From assembly GCA_009792885.1 (NCBI GenBank), contig WMCF01000016.1, positions 11,844,492 to 11,908,491 on the forward strand: a stretch of DNA of 64,000 nucleotides. Direction: 5' to 3'. Below the pieces are notes generated by a model, which did not search any database, was not told where the DNA came from, and saw only the letters and a program-made list of their open reading frames with translations. The translations under genes were made by a program, and so were the position numbers. Positions 48,120-60,433 of this stretch are shown piece by piece; the first letter of the stretch is position 1, and every line of letters starts with the position of its first letter. This DNA comes from Eremophila alpestris peregrina (taxonomy: Eukaryota > Chordata > Aves > Passeriformes > Alaudidae).

Positions 48120-49480
48120 GGACCTACTCCTGGTCGCTTGCTGTTAAGCTCAGCGTGGCGCGATGTCCTTTGCCTTTCCCTGCTCGGTGTGCCTCAAAGC
48201 TGTGCCTGTCCCGGCTTGGCTGCCTTCGGCTCCCCCGGGCTCCGGCAGGGGCGAGCGATGGGGGAGCTCGGGGCAGCGCAGCCCGGGGCCCGGACAGAGG
48301 CAGGTGTCGGTCGGGGGCAGCTGCTGCGGCCCCGAGTGGCCGCTCCTCACCGGGATGAGCCATAGGGAAGGACAGGAGTGGAAGGGAAGGACAGGACACA
48401 GCCGAGGAGCAGCTTGGAGCCGGGAAAGGAGCTGGGAAGGGCGGAGAGCCGGGCGGGGCCGGCGGAGAGGGGCGGGCGGCGGGGCGAGGCGAGTACACCC
48501 AGAGGCACATCCCCTCCCTCCGCCTGCCGTGACAGCCGCCCGCAGCTCCGGGACCGCGTCCCGCCCGCTGCCGCCGGCTCCCCGTGCCCACCCTCCGCAG
48601 CCCTTTCTCGCCGGGCCGGCAGCTCCGCCAGCCGCATGCCCGGAGCGAGCAGGAGCAGGACGGTGCAAGGTGAGTGCTGTCCTTGGGGCTGGGCAGGTGG
48701 GCGCTGCCCGGGAGCGCTGGACGGGCTCCGCTCCTCTGCGGCGCAGCTGAGCGGAGGTCGCTCGGGAGGGACCCGCCGCCCCTTACGGGACTCGGCACGG
48801 AGCGGTAGCGGTGGTGCCACCCACGGCGGGTCTGGAGGGGACTCCCGGCAGCTCCTGCTGGATGGAACGGAGCTCGTCCTGCCCCAGCTCTCGCCCCGCT
48901 CCGATGCCCCCTCAGGGGAGGCCGCAGCTCCGCGCTGCCCGGGTCGGTGCGGGACGCGCGTGCCCCTGAGGGGCCCTGAGGGGGCGGCTCCGCGGCCGGC
49001 GGGCGCTCGACCCGCTCCCTCTCGGGTGCCCTCAATAGTTTATGCTTTTGAAGAACTTTCAGCAGATTTAATGGCAGATCTTACATGAGCGTCGGTTTGG
49101 AGGAAAGGGCCGCGGTGCCCGGAGCCGGGCGCCTCCTCTGAGCCCCGCGGTGGTTGGCACGGACCGGCTGTGCCCCCGCTGCTGTTTGCCTTGGCGGGGC
49201 CCGGGGCCGGCTCCCGGCCCTTCCCTCCGCCCGCACGGCCCCCGCCTCGGGGGAGGAGTGGGGGAGGCTCGGGCCGAAAGGAAAGTGAAAAAAAAACAAA
49301 CAGGGAGCGTAATGAGTTGCACTTGTGGAGCGAGGCTCCGCAGCGGGCTGCGGTGGGAGGCAGCGCTGTCTCTGCGGCTCGCAGGTGAACGAACGCGCGG
49401 TGCGGCCGTGCCGGCTGCGGGGTTCGTGCCCTGCTGCTCATCTCAGTGCTGTGCTCCGCAGCGGCCGGGAGCTGGGATTC
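48120..49480 (+). promoter_or_regulatory. ARHGEF3: CpG-island promoter, probably of ARHGEF3
   Basis: An abrupt change to very GC- and CpG-rich sequence over about 1.4 kb, on both sides of a good splice donor at 48670. No TATA box is obvious. The orientation is taken from that donor and from conserved gene order (IL17RD then ARHGEF3, same strand). Long open frames on both strands here, up to 303 codons on the - strand, are the usual by-product of GC-rich, stop-poor DNA. GAAAGTGAAA at 49281-49290 is an interferon-response-type motif. Confidence 0.75.
48636..48669 (+). other. ARHGEF3: Candidate first exon end, putative ARHGEF3 leader with a short ATG frame
   Basis: The donor 'caag|gtgagt' at 48670 is close to consensus and sits in the centre of the CpG island, so an exon very likely ends at 48669. 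Its 5' limit is unknown; 48636 is the last ATG before the donor. That ATG reads MPGASRSRTVQ and leaves one base. Its context is weak (C at -3 and +4). If joined to the exon at 60338, the frame stops after three more codons, so I read it as untranslated leader with a uORF. Assignment to ARHGEF3 rests on synteny alone. Confidence 0.5.
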
Positions 49481-50430
49481 ACTACGGAACCAGTTACGTT
49501 CGTGCCAGAAATTCAACTCTGGTAAATTTTTTTTTTTTTACATTTTATTTTGTAATTTAATTTTTGATATAGTTTTAAATCTTATGACTATATAAAGGTT
49601 CTTGTATACCTATATTTATTAATGCAATTTCTAGTTAAATGTTATCCTTTAGTGCATTTTCACAGTTAAAGGGCAGAGGAAATGCCCTCATCCTCAAACA
49701 CTTGCTATGGAATTACTTAGGTTGCATACACAGTTCTGTAGCATGTGTGGAGGTCTGCAGCGTGCAGCAAGTTACGAGATGGATGTTGTATCTGTGCAGA
49801 ATTTGAGTTCAGAATAGGAGAACCCACGGGATTTGGAAACAAATGGAGCTGAGTATTTATTGCAGAATATTAGTGCTTGCAGAATGTAGGCTGTAGAGTG
49901 TGTGAAGCAGAGCTCCCCTGGTGAAGTAAGGGGATGCACGGGTATATCTCTGGCTTGTCATTTAGCGGATTCAGTCCTTCTATTTACATTTTTCATATGT
50001 ATGATATGGTACCTGTTCTCAGTAAATATTTGTTAGCCAGTTTCAGTAAATAAAATGCCGTATTGTTCTGAACAGCGTTCCCATTCAGTTTCCAGTCGGA
50101 GCGGTGTGTATGGGTGAGCAGTGTGACAAGGCTTGTTGAGACACTGTAACACTCAGTGTCATTCCCTGCACATTCTCGCAGACCTCCGCTCTGTTCTCAG
50201 TAGCTCACTTCTTCTCAGGACTGTGTTTGTGGAGACAGTTGTTCTGGCGTGATTCCAAGTTGTGGGAGCCGTATGTGCACATAATTCGGAGGTGTGTTAT
50301 GTGTTGCTTCCAGCAAGTGGCCAGTGAGACCACATGGCCTTAAACAAAACTGGTTTGTTTTGCTGCTCATGAATTGAAGCGGGTGATAGCTGCTTCTGCT
50401 CGGGAGTTTATGTGTAACAGCTTCATATTG

Positions 50431-50468
50431 ACTCAAGAGCTTTTTCCTGTGTTAAAAAGCTCTTGAGT
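50431..50468. repeat. Perfect 15-bp inverted repeat with 8-nt loop
   Basis: ACTCAAGAGCTTTTT at 50431-50445 and AAAAAGCTCTTGAGT at 50454-50468 are exact reverse complements, separated by cctgtgtt. The stem does not extend outward. It is too short for a typical microRNA precursor; it may be a fold-back relic of a small transposon. Confidence 0.9.
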
Positions 50469-52400
50469 GTTTCTTTTTTCCTATCTTAAATATTTTGCTT
50501 TAAGCGTTAAAGAAAATTAACCTGACCTCCTAAATTTTGTTTATCCTGGGGTTTTACTTGTATGTTTTCAGTGGTTTAGGATTTTGAACAATGTCCTTTT
50601 ACAAAAGGATTTTTCTGGTGTTTTTTTGTGGGAGCATCTACCTGCTGCTACAAAAGCTGCAATGAATGCATTTAGAATCCTTTTGGAGTGCTTTGTGTAG
50701 GTGCTATGTTTTATTGAAGACAACTTATACTCAGTGTATGAGTGAGAGCTGAAATAATTTGTTGCCTGTGGAATATGGAGGGAAACTGGGAAATGATATG
50801 TTTGTTGAAGACTGTTTTGTTTAACTCAACTGGCCTCTTCAAGTATCTTTGCTTTGTTACCAAAGCCTGCCTCTCAACTTGTGGGGGTGTGTTGTGGATT
50901 CCAGTTGTTTGGGTCATCTGAAATCTGGAATTAACAAATGGCTGAGGCCTTGCTTAAGTCTTTCTTAAGGGGTGTGTAAATTTACCGTAGTGTAGTAGCT
51001 AAAAGCAATTAGAAAATAAAGGACTTGGTAAATACGTGTGATAAACACGCTCCAATAATGTGTGATTAATACACACCTCCTCCTTTGCTTTTGACTCTAG
51101 GAGCTATACAGTAACTGTTGTGAAATAGGTGGTTATTTAACGTGTGGCAGTGGTGGTCTCCACGCCGAGTGTCACACGGGATGTGCAAACACACACGGGC
51201 TGTTCTCCCTCCCGTGCCAGCCGGGCCGGAACGTGCAGGGCCGTGCCGTCAGGTACCCAAGTGCTGGCAATGATTAACTCGCAGGAGCCCGGGATCAGCT
51301 GGAAGGGTTCCTGGCGAAAGGCTCGGGCTGTTAATGCCTAAACACGAGGTGTGTGTACATTCATTCATTTCCTAATCGCTGATGAACGGCCTGAGGGGAG
51401 CTGCTGCCGTGGCTCCAGAGGTTCATTTGCACTAACATGTGTCTTACCCAGACCGCTGCTGAGGGCAGTGCCTGAAGGTGTGGCCTGCAGTAAAATGTAG
51501 CAATTCCCTCAAAAAATTTGTTCAGACTGGGCAAGAAGCAGAAGCTTTATGTTCCTGGCAATGAAAGGGGGTTTTGGCCTTTTGTGTTAAATCATTATCT
51601 GTGCAATCAGAAATGTAACTAGAAAGGTGCTCCATACTGTTTTTGTTTTTTTTTTTTTAACTTTTCTCCTTTCTGTAGAGTTAATTACCCTCAGAGTCCT
51701 CTAGCTGCCCTCATAGCTCTGCAGGTGTAATCAACGTGTGGTACAACTTGCATTCAAAAACGTTTATTGGCTTTTACACCGCTGAAGCTTGCATAAACTT
51801 GGAAAGTTGGCAAGAATTATCTGGACTTGTGTGGTTTCTGTAGAGCAAGAACAGCTGCTTTGCTGCTATCATCTCTCAGACATTTTAGTTGTTAAAGAGA
51901 AGTGCAGCTTTTTTTAGTTTATTTTAAACACTTCACCATTTCTCCTAAATTAATTTTCAGGATATAACTAGGAGAAGAGTATGTGTGTACTGTATCAGGA
52001 CTCCTACTGGTTTTATTTTAAATACAACTGTGTGCCCACGCAGTATTCCTTCAGAAGGTTTTGTCTGGACCATCACATTTCCTGAAGATGACAAGCAGCT
52101 GTTTGGACTGGCTGTATTTTGGGGGTGACTGACTCCTTCTGCTGGTGGATGTCCTTTACCTGGGAGAGGTTCAGAGCACACAGGAGCTGCAGCAGCAGCA
52201 CATTTGTGTGGACATGTGCAGTGGTGAGGGTCTGGCATCCCCCTATGGACAGTGAGGCTCTTGGGTGAGGATGAGCCCTAAAATGCTTTGCCTACAGATG
52301 TAGGTGCTGTCAAAATTAACACTTGTTGATACTCCATAGATAACTAATTAATAGCCACGAACTCAAGTGAGTTGATTGTTGTGTGGAGGGGTGGTCTTGG

Positions 52401-52456
52401 AAACTTTCCCTTGTAGGCTTGGATTCTAAAAACTTTCCCATGTAGCTTTGGATTCT
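52401..52456. repeat. Imperfect 29-bp tandem duplication
   Basis: 'aaactttcccttgtaggctt' plus 'ggattct' at 52401 is repeated as 'aaactttcccatgtagcttt' plus 'ggattct' from 52430. No function suggested. Confidence 0.85.
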
Positions 52457-54191
52457 GACTGTGCTTTCCAATTGCAGGTGGAAAGCTGGAAAGACTCAGT
52501 TTTAGGGCAATACAACTCTTTGTCTGCCTTTCAATGTATTAAATAACCAAGAAAAGAAATGCCAGGCAAACTTGACAAACTTCAGTTAAGTGTATTAAAC
52601 TGTGCAATAATCCTGAATGAAATAATCATGATTATTAAGACAGTAGGCTGAAAGCATCATGATTTTAATTTTAGACAGAAAATATGACTCCCTTGCAGGC
52701 AGATAAAATTTTAACCTGCTGCCATTTCCTGGCAGTGATGATTCTGATAAAGGGAAAAATGTTGTATTTGTCTCAGCTGTTGTGGTATTTCTCTTAGTTT
52801 TCACTTGTTCCTAATGTATTTTTGTTGAAGATAAATCTCTTTATTCTGAGGGGAGCAGGAATATGTTGGAAAGATGAGAAGAATATGAAGAAAAGGGACA
52901 GTGGTTGCATTAATTTTATACTGGGCATGCATGCTGTATCTAATTTTTCTAATTTTCTGAGTCTGCCTTTGCAATGAAAAAGGTTTAATTTCAGTGTTAG
53001 TTTGAGAAAATGCATCTTTTTTGTTTAGTAAGTTGTTCCTTAAATTGACTTAGCTTTGTATAGGCCTTTTAATATTCTTTGCAGAAACAGCAAAAAGATA
53101 CTTCTGGAAATAGTTCTCCTTTTGATAAAATCTAGATTTTAAAAAACCAGAAAAAAATCTTTGTGTTTTATTGTTACAGCTTTTGAATAGAAAGTTAGTG
53201 CTTGCTTTCAAATACAGAAGTTTGAGGAGGATAGAGTTAAATAAATGTCAAATTGCAGGTTGTATGACTCACTTAATTGGGAACATAAATACTCATATTC
53301 TTTGGAAAGGACATCGCAACATTGTTTTCCTGCATTGTGTCAACTGCAAAGACAATGTTTAGCTTAAAAGTAGTTGTATTTGCATTTGAAATTGTAGTTT
53401 ATGATAAAAGTCAGATAACCTTTTGCATGTTAAACTGACCAAAGGGTGGCATTAAGTCTCCAGTGGAAGCTGCATTATTATACTGATGTGTTTTGTTTGC
53501 TTGCTTTGCTGGAAATAAATAAAAGCTTGGAGAGGGGTAAAGGGTAGAGAAGTGGGCAGTGCTGGAGAACTCTCCCTGGATGCTGATAGAAGGGATAAGT
53601 TGTTTTGTTTGCTGTCTGGTGCTGAAGCCAGAGACTTGAAATAGGAACATCTGGATCTTTTAGTCCAGAGAGAAACAGATTTGTCTCGGGATGACATATG
53701 CAATTTCAACATCAATGACAGAAAGTTTCTTGATATATGTGTGTGTTGAATAGAGTTTAGTACTTAGTGTTCTCTGTACTCTGCTTAAACAGTATATTTC
53801 ATTTTTATGTGTGTATCTTCTGCATTTGAACCCTTCTCTTTAAAATGCTTTGTTGAAGTCTTTGCAAGTGTTTTGTAATGTTAAATTTTGTCCAGTCACA
53901 TGAAAGGATTGGTTGCATGTTTTATGGTACAGGAGTACTGATGCCTTTTTTTTTTTTAATTGATATGACAATCAACTACATGCCTAAAAGTGACAGCAAA
54001 GCCCACAAACGTTCCCTATTGTGCCCTGCACTGCTCAAGTTTCACTTGAACCCACTGGCAGCTCCTGATAACTGCAGATGGGACAGTGTGGATGAGTCCT
54101 TGCTCCTCTATTCATGGCAGTGATGGACAGTGTTATATAATATGCTGATGTGCAAGACAGATTGAACCAGATTCTGTATTCTTTCTTGTTC

Positions 54192-54228
54192 TTTCCTGAG
54201 CAATAACCTGCTTAACCTGCTCAGGAAA
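54192..54228. repeat. Perfect 11-bp inverted repeat with 15-nt loop
   Basis: TTTCCTGAGCA at 54192-54202 pairs exactly with TGCTCAGGAAA at 54218-54228. The loop contains a short direct repeat, aacctgcttaacctg. Confidence 0.88.
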
Positions 54229-57200
54229 ATCAGTGTTTATATTTTGAGAGTAGAACATGTGCATGTGCCTGCCTGTGGTGTCCCTGATGTTGCTCTCTTA
54301 CCGTATAAATAAATGTATTAAATGGTTCTGAAAGCTGTCTGAGATGTAACCCTGTCCTCTCTGATGCTGGGAAAGTTCTCCAGGAGCTTTCATTGATGGA
54401 ATGTTAGATGGATTACAGTGTAATTGGTTGCCTTCCATTTCTTTTGGTGTTTTTAGGGAAAAGAGCTAAGGCTCAGTTGACCAAAGGACTGACTCTATTG
54501 GCAGTGTATCTCATATTGGGCTGTATTTCTCCAGCATGGAGCACTCTTTCATGTCAGTGCTCTGGCTTCAGCCTGAAATGAACTTTTATCTATTTATTTA
54601 TTTAATAGTTGTCCTTTACCTTTTAACATGCTTTGTGCTGAGAATAAGTACAGCATTCCTACTGTCTCAAACCTAAATATTGTCTTTTCTATATGCTGGA
54701 TGGGCTGTCACACTGTCTATAGCAACTGGGTATCTATGGCAGGGGTAGCCAAACTCAACACTTGCTGTGAAGCAGGATCATTGCTTTACTTTAAAGCTGC
54801 TTCTCTGTTACCTGGAAGAGTTCTGACAGATTCACCAAAATGTGCAGCATCTGTGGTTCTCTGAACTGCTGCCTCCAAATATTCTTGTGTAAATGCTTTT
54901 GTAAAGTACCTATATAACGTTTAACTTCACTTCTGAAGAGGACAGAAGCCATATCTTTTTAATAGGATGCCTTCAGAATAGGAATGAAAACTCCCAAAAA
55001 TAGGTATTTGGAAAGGTCTTCCAAGACATCATTCTTTATTGGCATCAGGTGCATTTTTAAAGACTCCAAGAGGGTAAGTAATAATATGCCACAAGTGTTC
55101 ATTGAGGTCAAAACTTGAAATAACCATGGTGCCTGTGAAAGCAAGGTTATGGCATGCTGCACGGATGACTTGGATTGAAGCAGTCATACAGAGTGGAACT
55201 CTCAGCACTGGCTGCTGCTTTGAAATATTTTTCAAGAGCTTCTTGAGTTCTCACCTGATTTCACTGAAGTGTGCTGTAGTGGCATAGAAATGTTTTGCAA
55301 CGGCCTTATCTGAGAGCCTTAGAAAAACAATTTGAAGGAAAGATTGTTTCTAGAATTTGTTGTTATGCAGTTGAATAGCGAAGTTTGGTTTAAAGTTTAA
55401 AAGTGCCCCTTAACAAAGTGTTTGCCTAAGGCGGCAGCTGGTTGGGAGCTGAGTGCTATCGACATGGGAGGTACTTGTGTTTGACTTTGGGTGTGGAACG
55501 TGCCTTTTCAGAGAGCAATGCAAGGGTAAATATGTTCCTTCACTAGAAACAGCCGATTTCAGGCAGTTGGTGAGGTAACTGGTAACCAGTGCTAACTGGT
55601 AATCAGCTCTTCAGGCTTTGTGAGCATAAAGACATTTGCTTCAGAGAATGATGGTGGGTAAGGCATCTTTCTCCTTGTAGTAGATGCACATTATTGCCCA
55701 TTACACACTGATGCTATTGCTTTCTTTTTCATTAAAAACAATAATAGTTTCTGCATTGAGGATTCTTAGAGTTCAGAAAAGATTTTTTTCCTCACACTTT
55801 TCCTATCAACTAAGTATAACAAGATACTATTTCAACAATGCAAAGCATTTTAGTGAGGGTGAGGAACTGTGGGAACATGTTTCATCAGAAGATATTAATT
55901 ATTTTTACTTTAACTGCAGTGAACAGCTGCTGAATGATAGGTTATTTTTTTAACTATGGCTACTGTGAATATCTTGTCTAGAGATACAAATAGGGTGTGG
56001 AGGGAAAGGCAGAAAACATTTTAGCTTGAGGATCAAAGTGTATCTACACTTAATAAAGCAAGGGGAGGGGGATAAAAAGGAGGAGGAGAAATGGGCTTTG
56101 TGTAGGGAATCAGTTTTAACAAGATTGGCCAATACTTACCCCATTCTTCCAGATGTAAGTCAGGTTTGAGCCTGTGGGCTGTTGTGATTTCAATACTTCC
56201 CTTGGACCTTCTCATGTTTTTGTGTTGAAGCCATGCTGCAGTGCTGCTCTGTGCAGGTGTTTGGGGTTTGGGTGCTGTGCTAGAGCCTTTCCCCAGCTTT
56301 GTTTTTGTCCACCCAAGGGCAATTGCAGAATTCCCAAAACTAAATACAAATGAATAAAATATACTTAAATACAACACACTTGTCAGTATTTGAGCTAGTG
56401 GCTCACCACTGCTAGGCTTTTCTCTGCCATTATGTGGTGTAAGAATCCACTCTAAGGCAGATGGACTGATAAGGCTTCAGATAAACAGTTTGTATTTTTA
56501 ATGCAAGCACAGAAGAGATAACATAAGAGAATTTTAGGGTTCATGTTTCCCTCTGGGGACTGCAGTGTTAAGCAACCTATACTTGGTCATAGAACACTAA
56601 GTATTCTGAATTTCAGATGTCTCATCAAAACCAGCAAGGATGTTCCTTCAAGTTTCCTCGGTAAGACAGAGCGAGCAGTGATAAAGTTAGTTGCTATAAA
56701 TAAACTCTTTGGCATTGTTTTCCTGTTTTTGTTCTGCAGTTGCATTTTGCCCACTTCCTGCTATTACAGCACAGCAGGATCTCCAGAACAGCACCTCATT
56801 CAGGAGCATTCCTTATCTGGAACAGGCAAGGTTCAGTGTGCACAGGCTGAGGAACTGAATGCATCTGAGCAGTCTCTTAAATTAATATTCATTGACTTGT
56901 CTTGGCATCTGCCTTCAAGCTCTTAAGAGGGAAGATGATAGATTTGTTTCCCTCCTTCAAGTTTCATCATGAACCTTGACTATGCCATAAAATTCAAGTC
57001 CAAACAAGAGTTGGATGGTGATACAGAAAGGCACCTGTGAACAGCATATTTTTTTCTGAACATTGTTCTTTTTCTCCTTGAGTTGCATTTCATTTTCTAA
57101 GATGTTGGTGTTAGAGGCTGATTTCTGAGGATAGTGGTTAGTATTCTGATTTTGTGCATATATATATTTAAACATATGCAAAATTTTCCTTTGCTAGTTT

Positions 57201-58659
57201 TGGCTTTCATTTTGTGTGGCTCACTTTGAATATGAACAATATTTTTTAGAGAGTATAAGCCTTACAATTTTCTTTCCACAAAAAAAGAAAAATCAGTTTT
57301 ATTTTAGACCTACTGAAGCAGTGTGTGTTTGCTGGAAATAAGTCCATAAAATAGTCTTAATGCTTGAAAAAATATATTCCACTTGTACATATTTAAATAA
57401 ATTTTTTTACTAAAAAAATATTTATTCTCAAGAAGGGGTCCTAAAGGAACTCTGTGGCACATGAGTAAGGAGAGAATCTACAGGCTGAGAATTTTTCTCT
57501 GAAATGACTTTGATGTCAGAGAAGTGGTAATACTTGGTATCCCTGGCTCTGTAAAGTGCTGACAGATACCAATTTTCTGTTTGCCATTTAGAAACTGATT
57601 TTGACAAGGCCATAAAACATTTCAGTATTGTGGGGATCAGCTGTTTAATTACTCGTTGCTCCTGGTAGAGAGTGAGGCAGGACCTGTTGAGAGGAGCAGT
57701 GTGACAGCAGTGTGTCCCTTGTGTGAGCCACTGCTGTCAACCTCCACGGGTGGCTGGAGGGCAGCCCTGAGGTGCCTCCAAACGCTGGCAGTGCCCTTCA
57801 TCTCCAGAGGCAGCAGCCAGGGAGTGTGCTTGGAAGGAAGCTGATGGGGACAGCTGACACACAGAAGTCACTCAAGGTGCTCAGTGTGCTGCTGTTGGTC
57901 TCAGACACCAGGCTGGGAATGTGAGGGAGTTGAGCAGTTTGACAAGGTGTGTTCCTCTCTGTATCACTTTCTGTGGTTTTCTTTTGCAGACCATCTCAGA
58001 ACATTAATGAATTAATTAATGCCATATTGCATTTATTTTCTGTTAGATCTCTGTCAACCTTTATCATCAATTGCTCATAGAAAAGAATGACACAGTAACT
58101 TTTATCACTCTGCTACTGCTCCAGTTTGAGTGTGGAAGTCTCAGTGCAGAGATATGTGTGGAGTGTTGGCTTGGATATTTCCAAGGATGGGGAGGAGAGT
58201 GCTGAAAACAGCTTTGATTTTTTTTTCAGTCATACATTGAACAGTTGTACTGCTCTAGTACCAGCTCACAAGAAAACAGTGGAAGTTGTACCTTTTTTTG
58301 CCGGAATGGCTACCTGGTGGTTTTGTAATCTGAATCTTTGACCTTCCAACTTTGAGAGTTAATGGACTGCTTCTAACTTTGCCCTGGACCTTTGATCTTA
58401 CTGTACAGGTGATTGTAAGAGGAGCTAAAACTCTTGTTGCCATAACCTGTGTGATCATTGGAGAAACTGGGCTTTCCTCTGGTTAGGAAATTGCTTCCTC
58501 AGAAAGGGGAATTCTGCAGAAGATGTTAAGTATGGGCTCTTGCAATACTGCTTTAACATGTATTTAAGAAAAACTCTCTTCTTCCTGTGCTATTATAGAC
58601 TAGAGAGCAAGTAATAATTTAGTTTTCAAAACATGTTGCTGCTGAACCACTTTCAGAAT

Positions 58660-58810
58660 GAAAAGGTTTTTTTGTGTGGATTTGTTTGGTGGGGGTTTTG
58701 CGTTGTTGATTTGATTTGACATTGGTGTTGGTGGGTTTTTTGTTGTGTTTTTGTCTGCTTTTGTTTGGTGGGGGGGGGTTTGGTGGCATTTTTGTTTGTT
58801 TTTTCTTACT
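58660..58810. repeat. GT-rich low-complexity tract with a long G run
   Basis: A strand-biased tract of T and G with G runs such as 'ggtgggggttttg' and a run of at least nine G near 58771. The strand asymmetry makes long nonsense frames on the opposite strand (Lys/Asn/Thr/Pro rich). Likely simple-sequence DNA; G-quadruplex formation is possible. Confidence 0.7.
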
Positions 58811-60337
58811 TTTCATTCCTTCCAAAATGATCCACTTGAGAATCAGGAGTAAATTTGAGGTCAGGCACTGATCCAAAAAGAGGTCAGATGGCTGAGTCTG
58901 TTCCTGCTCTCACAGAGGTGAGGCTTTTGTTGTTTTCCCATTCAGAATAGTTTTTTAGATCCTTTAAACAAGATTTCAAGAAACAAATTTGCCCAGAAAT
59001 AGACTTCTATCCCTCTTTATTATGAGGGATGTTTTAAAAAAATGCAGGATTAAGGACCTGTTCTTGCAAATCCATTCTGTTTGCTCTGAAGGGTCAGTGG
59101 CACAGCTCTGCTCACAGCAGAGGCAAAACCAAGACTCTAATGTCAGTAAGGACCCAAGTTTGGTTGCTGGGACTTGTGTCTGATAAACAGGGCTTTGCCA
59201 GGGCTGTTCATTCACTTGTGCAAACTTCTGGTGGGCATTCTCTTCAGAGCATTTGCTTTGTGCAGGCTGGCTTTATCTACCTGGCAGTGATGGGATGTGT
59301 GCCCTGTGCTCAGCTTTTCATGCTGTGCCTGAAATCTGCTAAGTCAGATTTTGACCCGGGTTTCACACAGGTTAAACCAGCTTTTTAATGGCTCTTTGTA
59401 CCTACTTGGAAAAAGTAAGGGATGATTATATTGACAAGCACAGGCTATTTTCTGGTTATATACTAGTAGGTGTTAATTAATATAGAGTTGAGCCTCATTT
59501 CTGTTAATCAGTTAGGTCTTGTGCTGATCATAATGCAAACCAGGTGTCAGATCAAGTCAGAGAAGACGACTGATAGCTAAAAATATCCTCTGCCCCCCAC
59601 CCCCCTTAAAAGGGAGTGGGTAGGGAAGCTATAGGGCTCAGAAGTTTCAGGTTAACAGTGTGGATCCTGTTACTAAGAAATTATTACTGTTTCATGTTGG
59701 AATTAACTTGCATTATGTAGAGTCCTCATTTGTTCTTGCCATGCAGGTCATTTACTGGAAGCTTATCTGACCATGTAGACTTTTTTTCAGTGCTGTAACT
59801 TGGGGATTGGTGTTGCAATTGGAATGTGTCTGTGCTGTTTCAGAGAGGGACTTCAGCCATGAATGAATTGTTATTTTCTGCAAATCAGCAAAGTATTAAG
59901 TTATTAAAATATGCTAAAAAGCTTCTGTAAATCTTTCCATGTTAGAAGTTGACATTTTCTCCCCCACACTGTGTGTGTGTATCCTTCCCCAGCAGTGCTG
60001 GCTGTGACTGCTGCTCTGAACTAACAGGGCTGCCATGATGCACAGCCCTGGATAAAGGCTTGCTGACATCAACTCTCTTGGCCTGTGTTCAGAGAAGTAA
60101 ACAGAAGACAATCAGTGCTGGGTTTGGCATAACTAGCAAGTCCATAAAACTGCCAAATCCTTCTCAGTGTATTCATCCAATTAATGACATTGATGGAGGA
60201 CATTTACTTAAGTGAGTAAAACATACTGTATTTGGTTTTTAAAAGTTCTTGTCTTAAAGTTTCCATTTTCTACTTAATTAGTGACCACAATCTTTACTTA
60301 AATAGCATTTTTCTTTTTTGGTGTTGTTCTTTTGTAG

Positions 60338-60433
60338 AAAAAAAATGAATTCTGAAAGCTCAGCCCTTACCATGAGCAGCCCTGCTGTAATAAACCAGTG
60401 TGCCAGAGGAGGAATGGAACAAGAAAAAATTTG
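60338..60433 (+). CDS. ARHGEF3: Candidate alternative 5' coding exon, putatively ARHGEF3
   Basis: A 96-nt segment bounded by a strong acceptor (pyrimidine tract ending 'tgttcttttgtag') and a good donor 'tttg|gtaagc'. An ATG at 60345-60347, with A at -3, opens MNSESSALTMSSPAVINQC and continues to GGMEQEKI, 29 codons plus two bases, through the donor without a stop. I do not recognise this peptide with certainty; it would be an isoform-specific N terminus upstream of the conserved part of ARHGEF3 (a Rho guanine-nucleotide exchange factor with DH and PH domains, none in this window). Position, strand and splice phase fit; identity is inference. Confidence 0.5.

Larger units (their letters stand above)
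48670..60337 (+). other. Putative first intron of ARHGEF3: no other gene seen
   Basis: After the CpG island the sequence is AT-rich. I noted two perfect hairpins (50431-50468, 54192-54228), a 29-bp duplication at 52401, a GC-richer patch at 51150-51330 with no clear exon, another at 57660-57850, and a GT-rich tract at 58660-58810. No CR1 was recognised in this part. Confidence 0.5.

Noticed and set aside
48124..49035. 303-codon open frame on the - strand, and several long + frames, in the second CpG island
   Set aside because: GC-rich DNA has few stop codons. The peptides are Arg/Pro/Ala/Gly rich with no recognisable domain, and frames on both strands overlap.
51144..51341. GC-richer patch as an alternative first exon of the downstream gene
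   Set aside because: No clear donor and few CpGs compared with the island at 48.1-49.5 kb. The frame has no recognisable protein.
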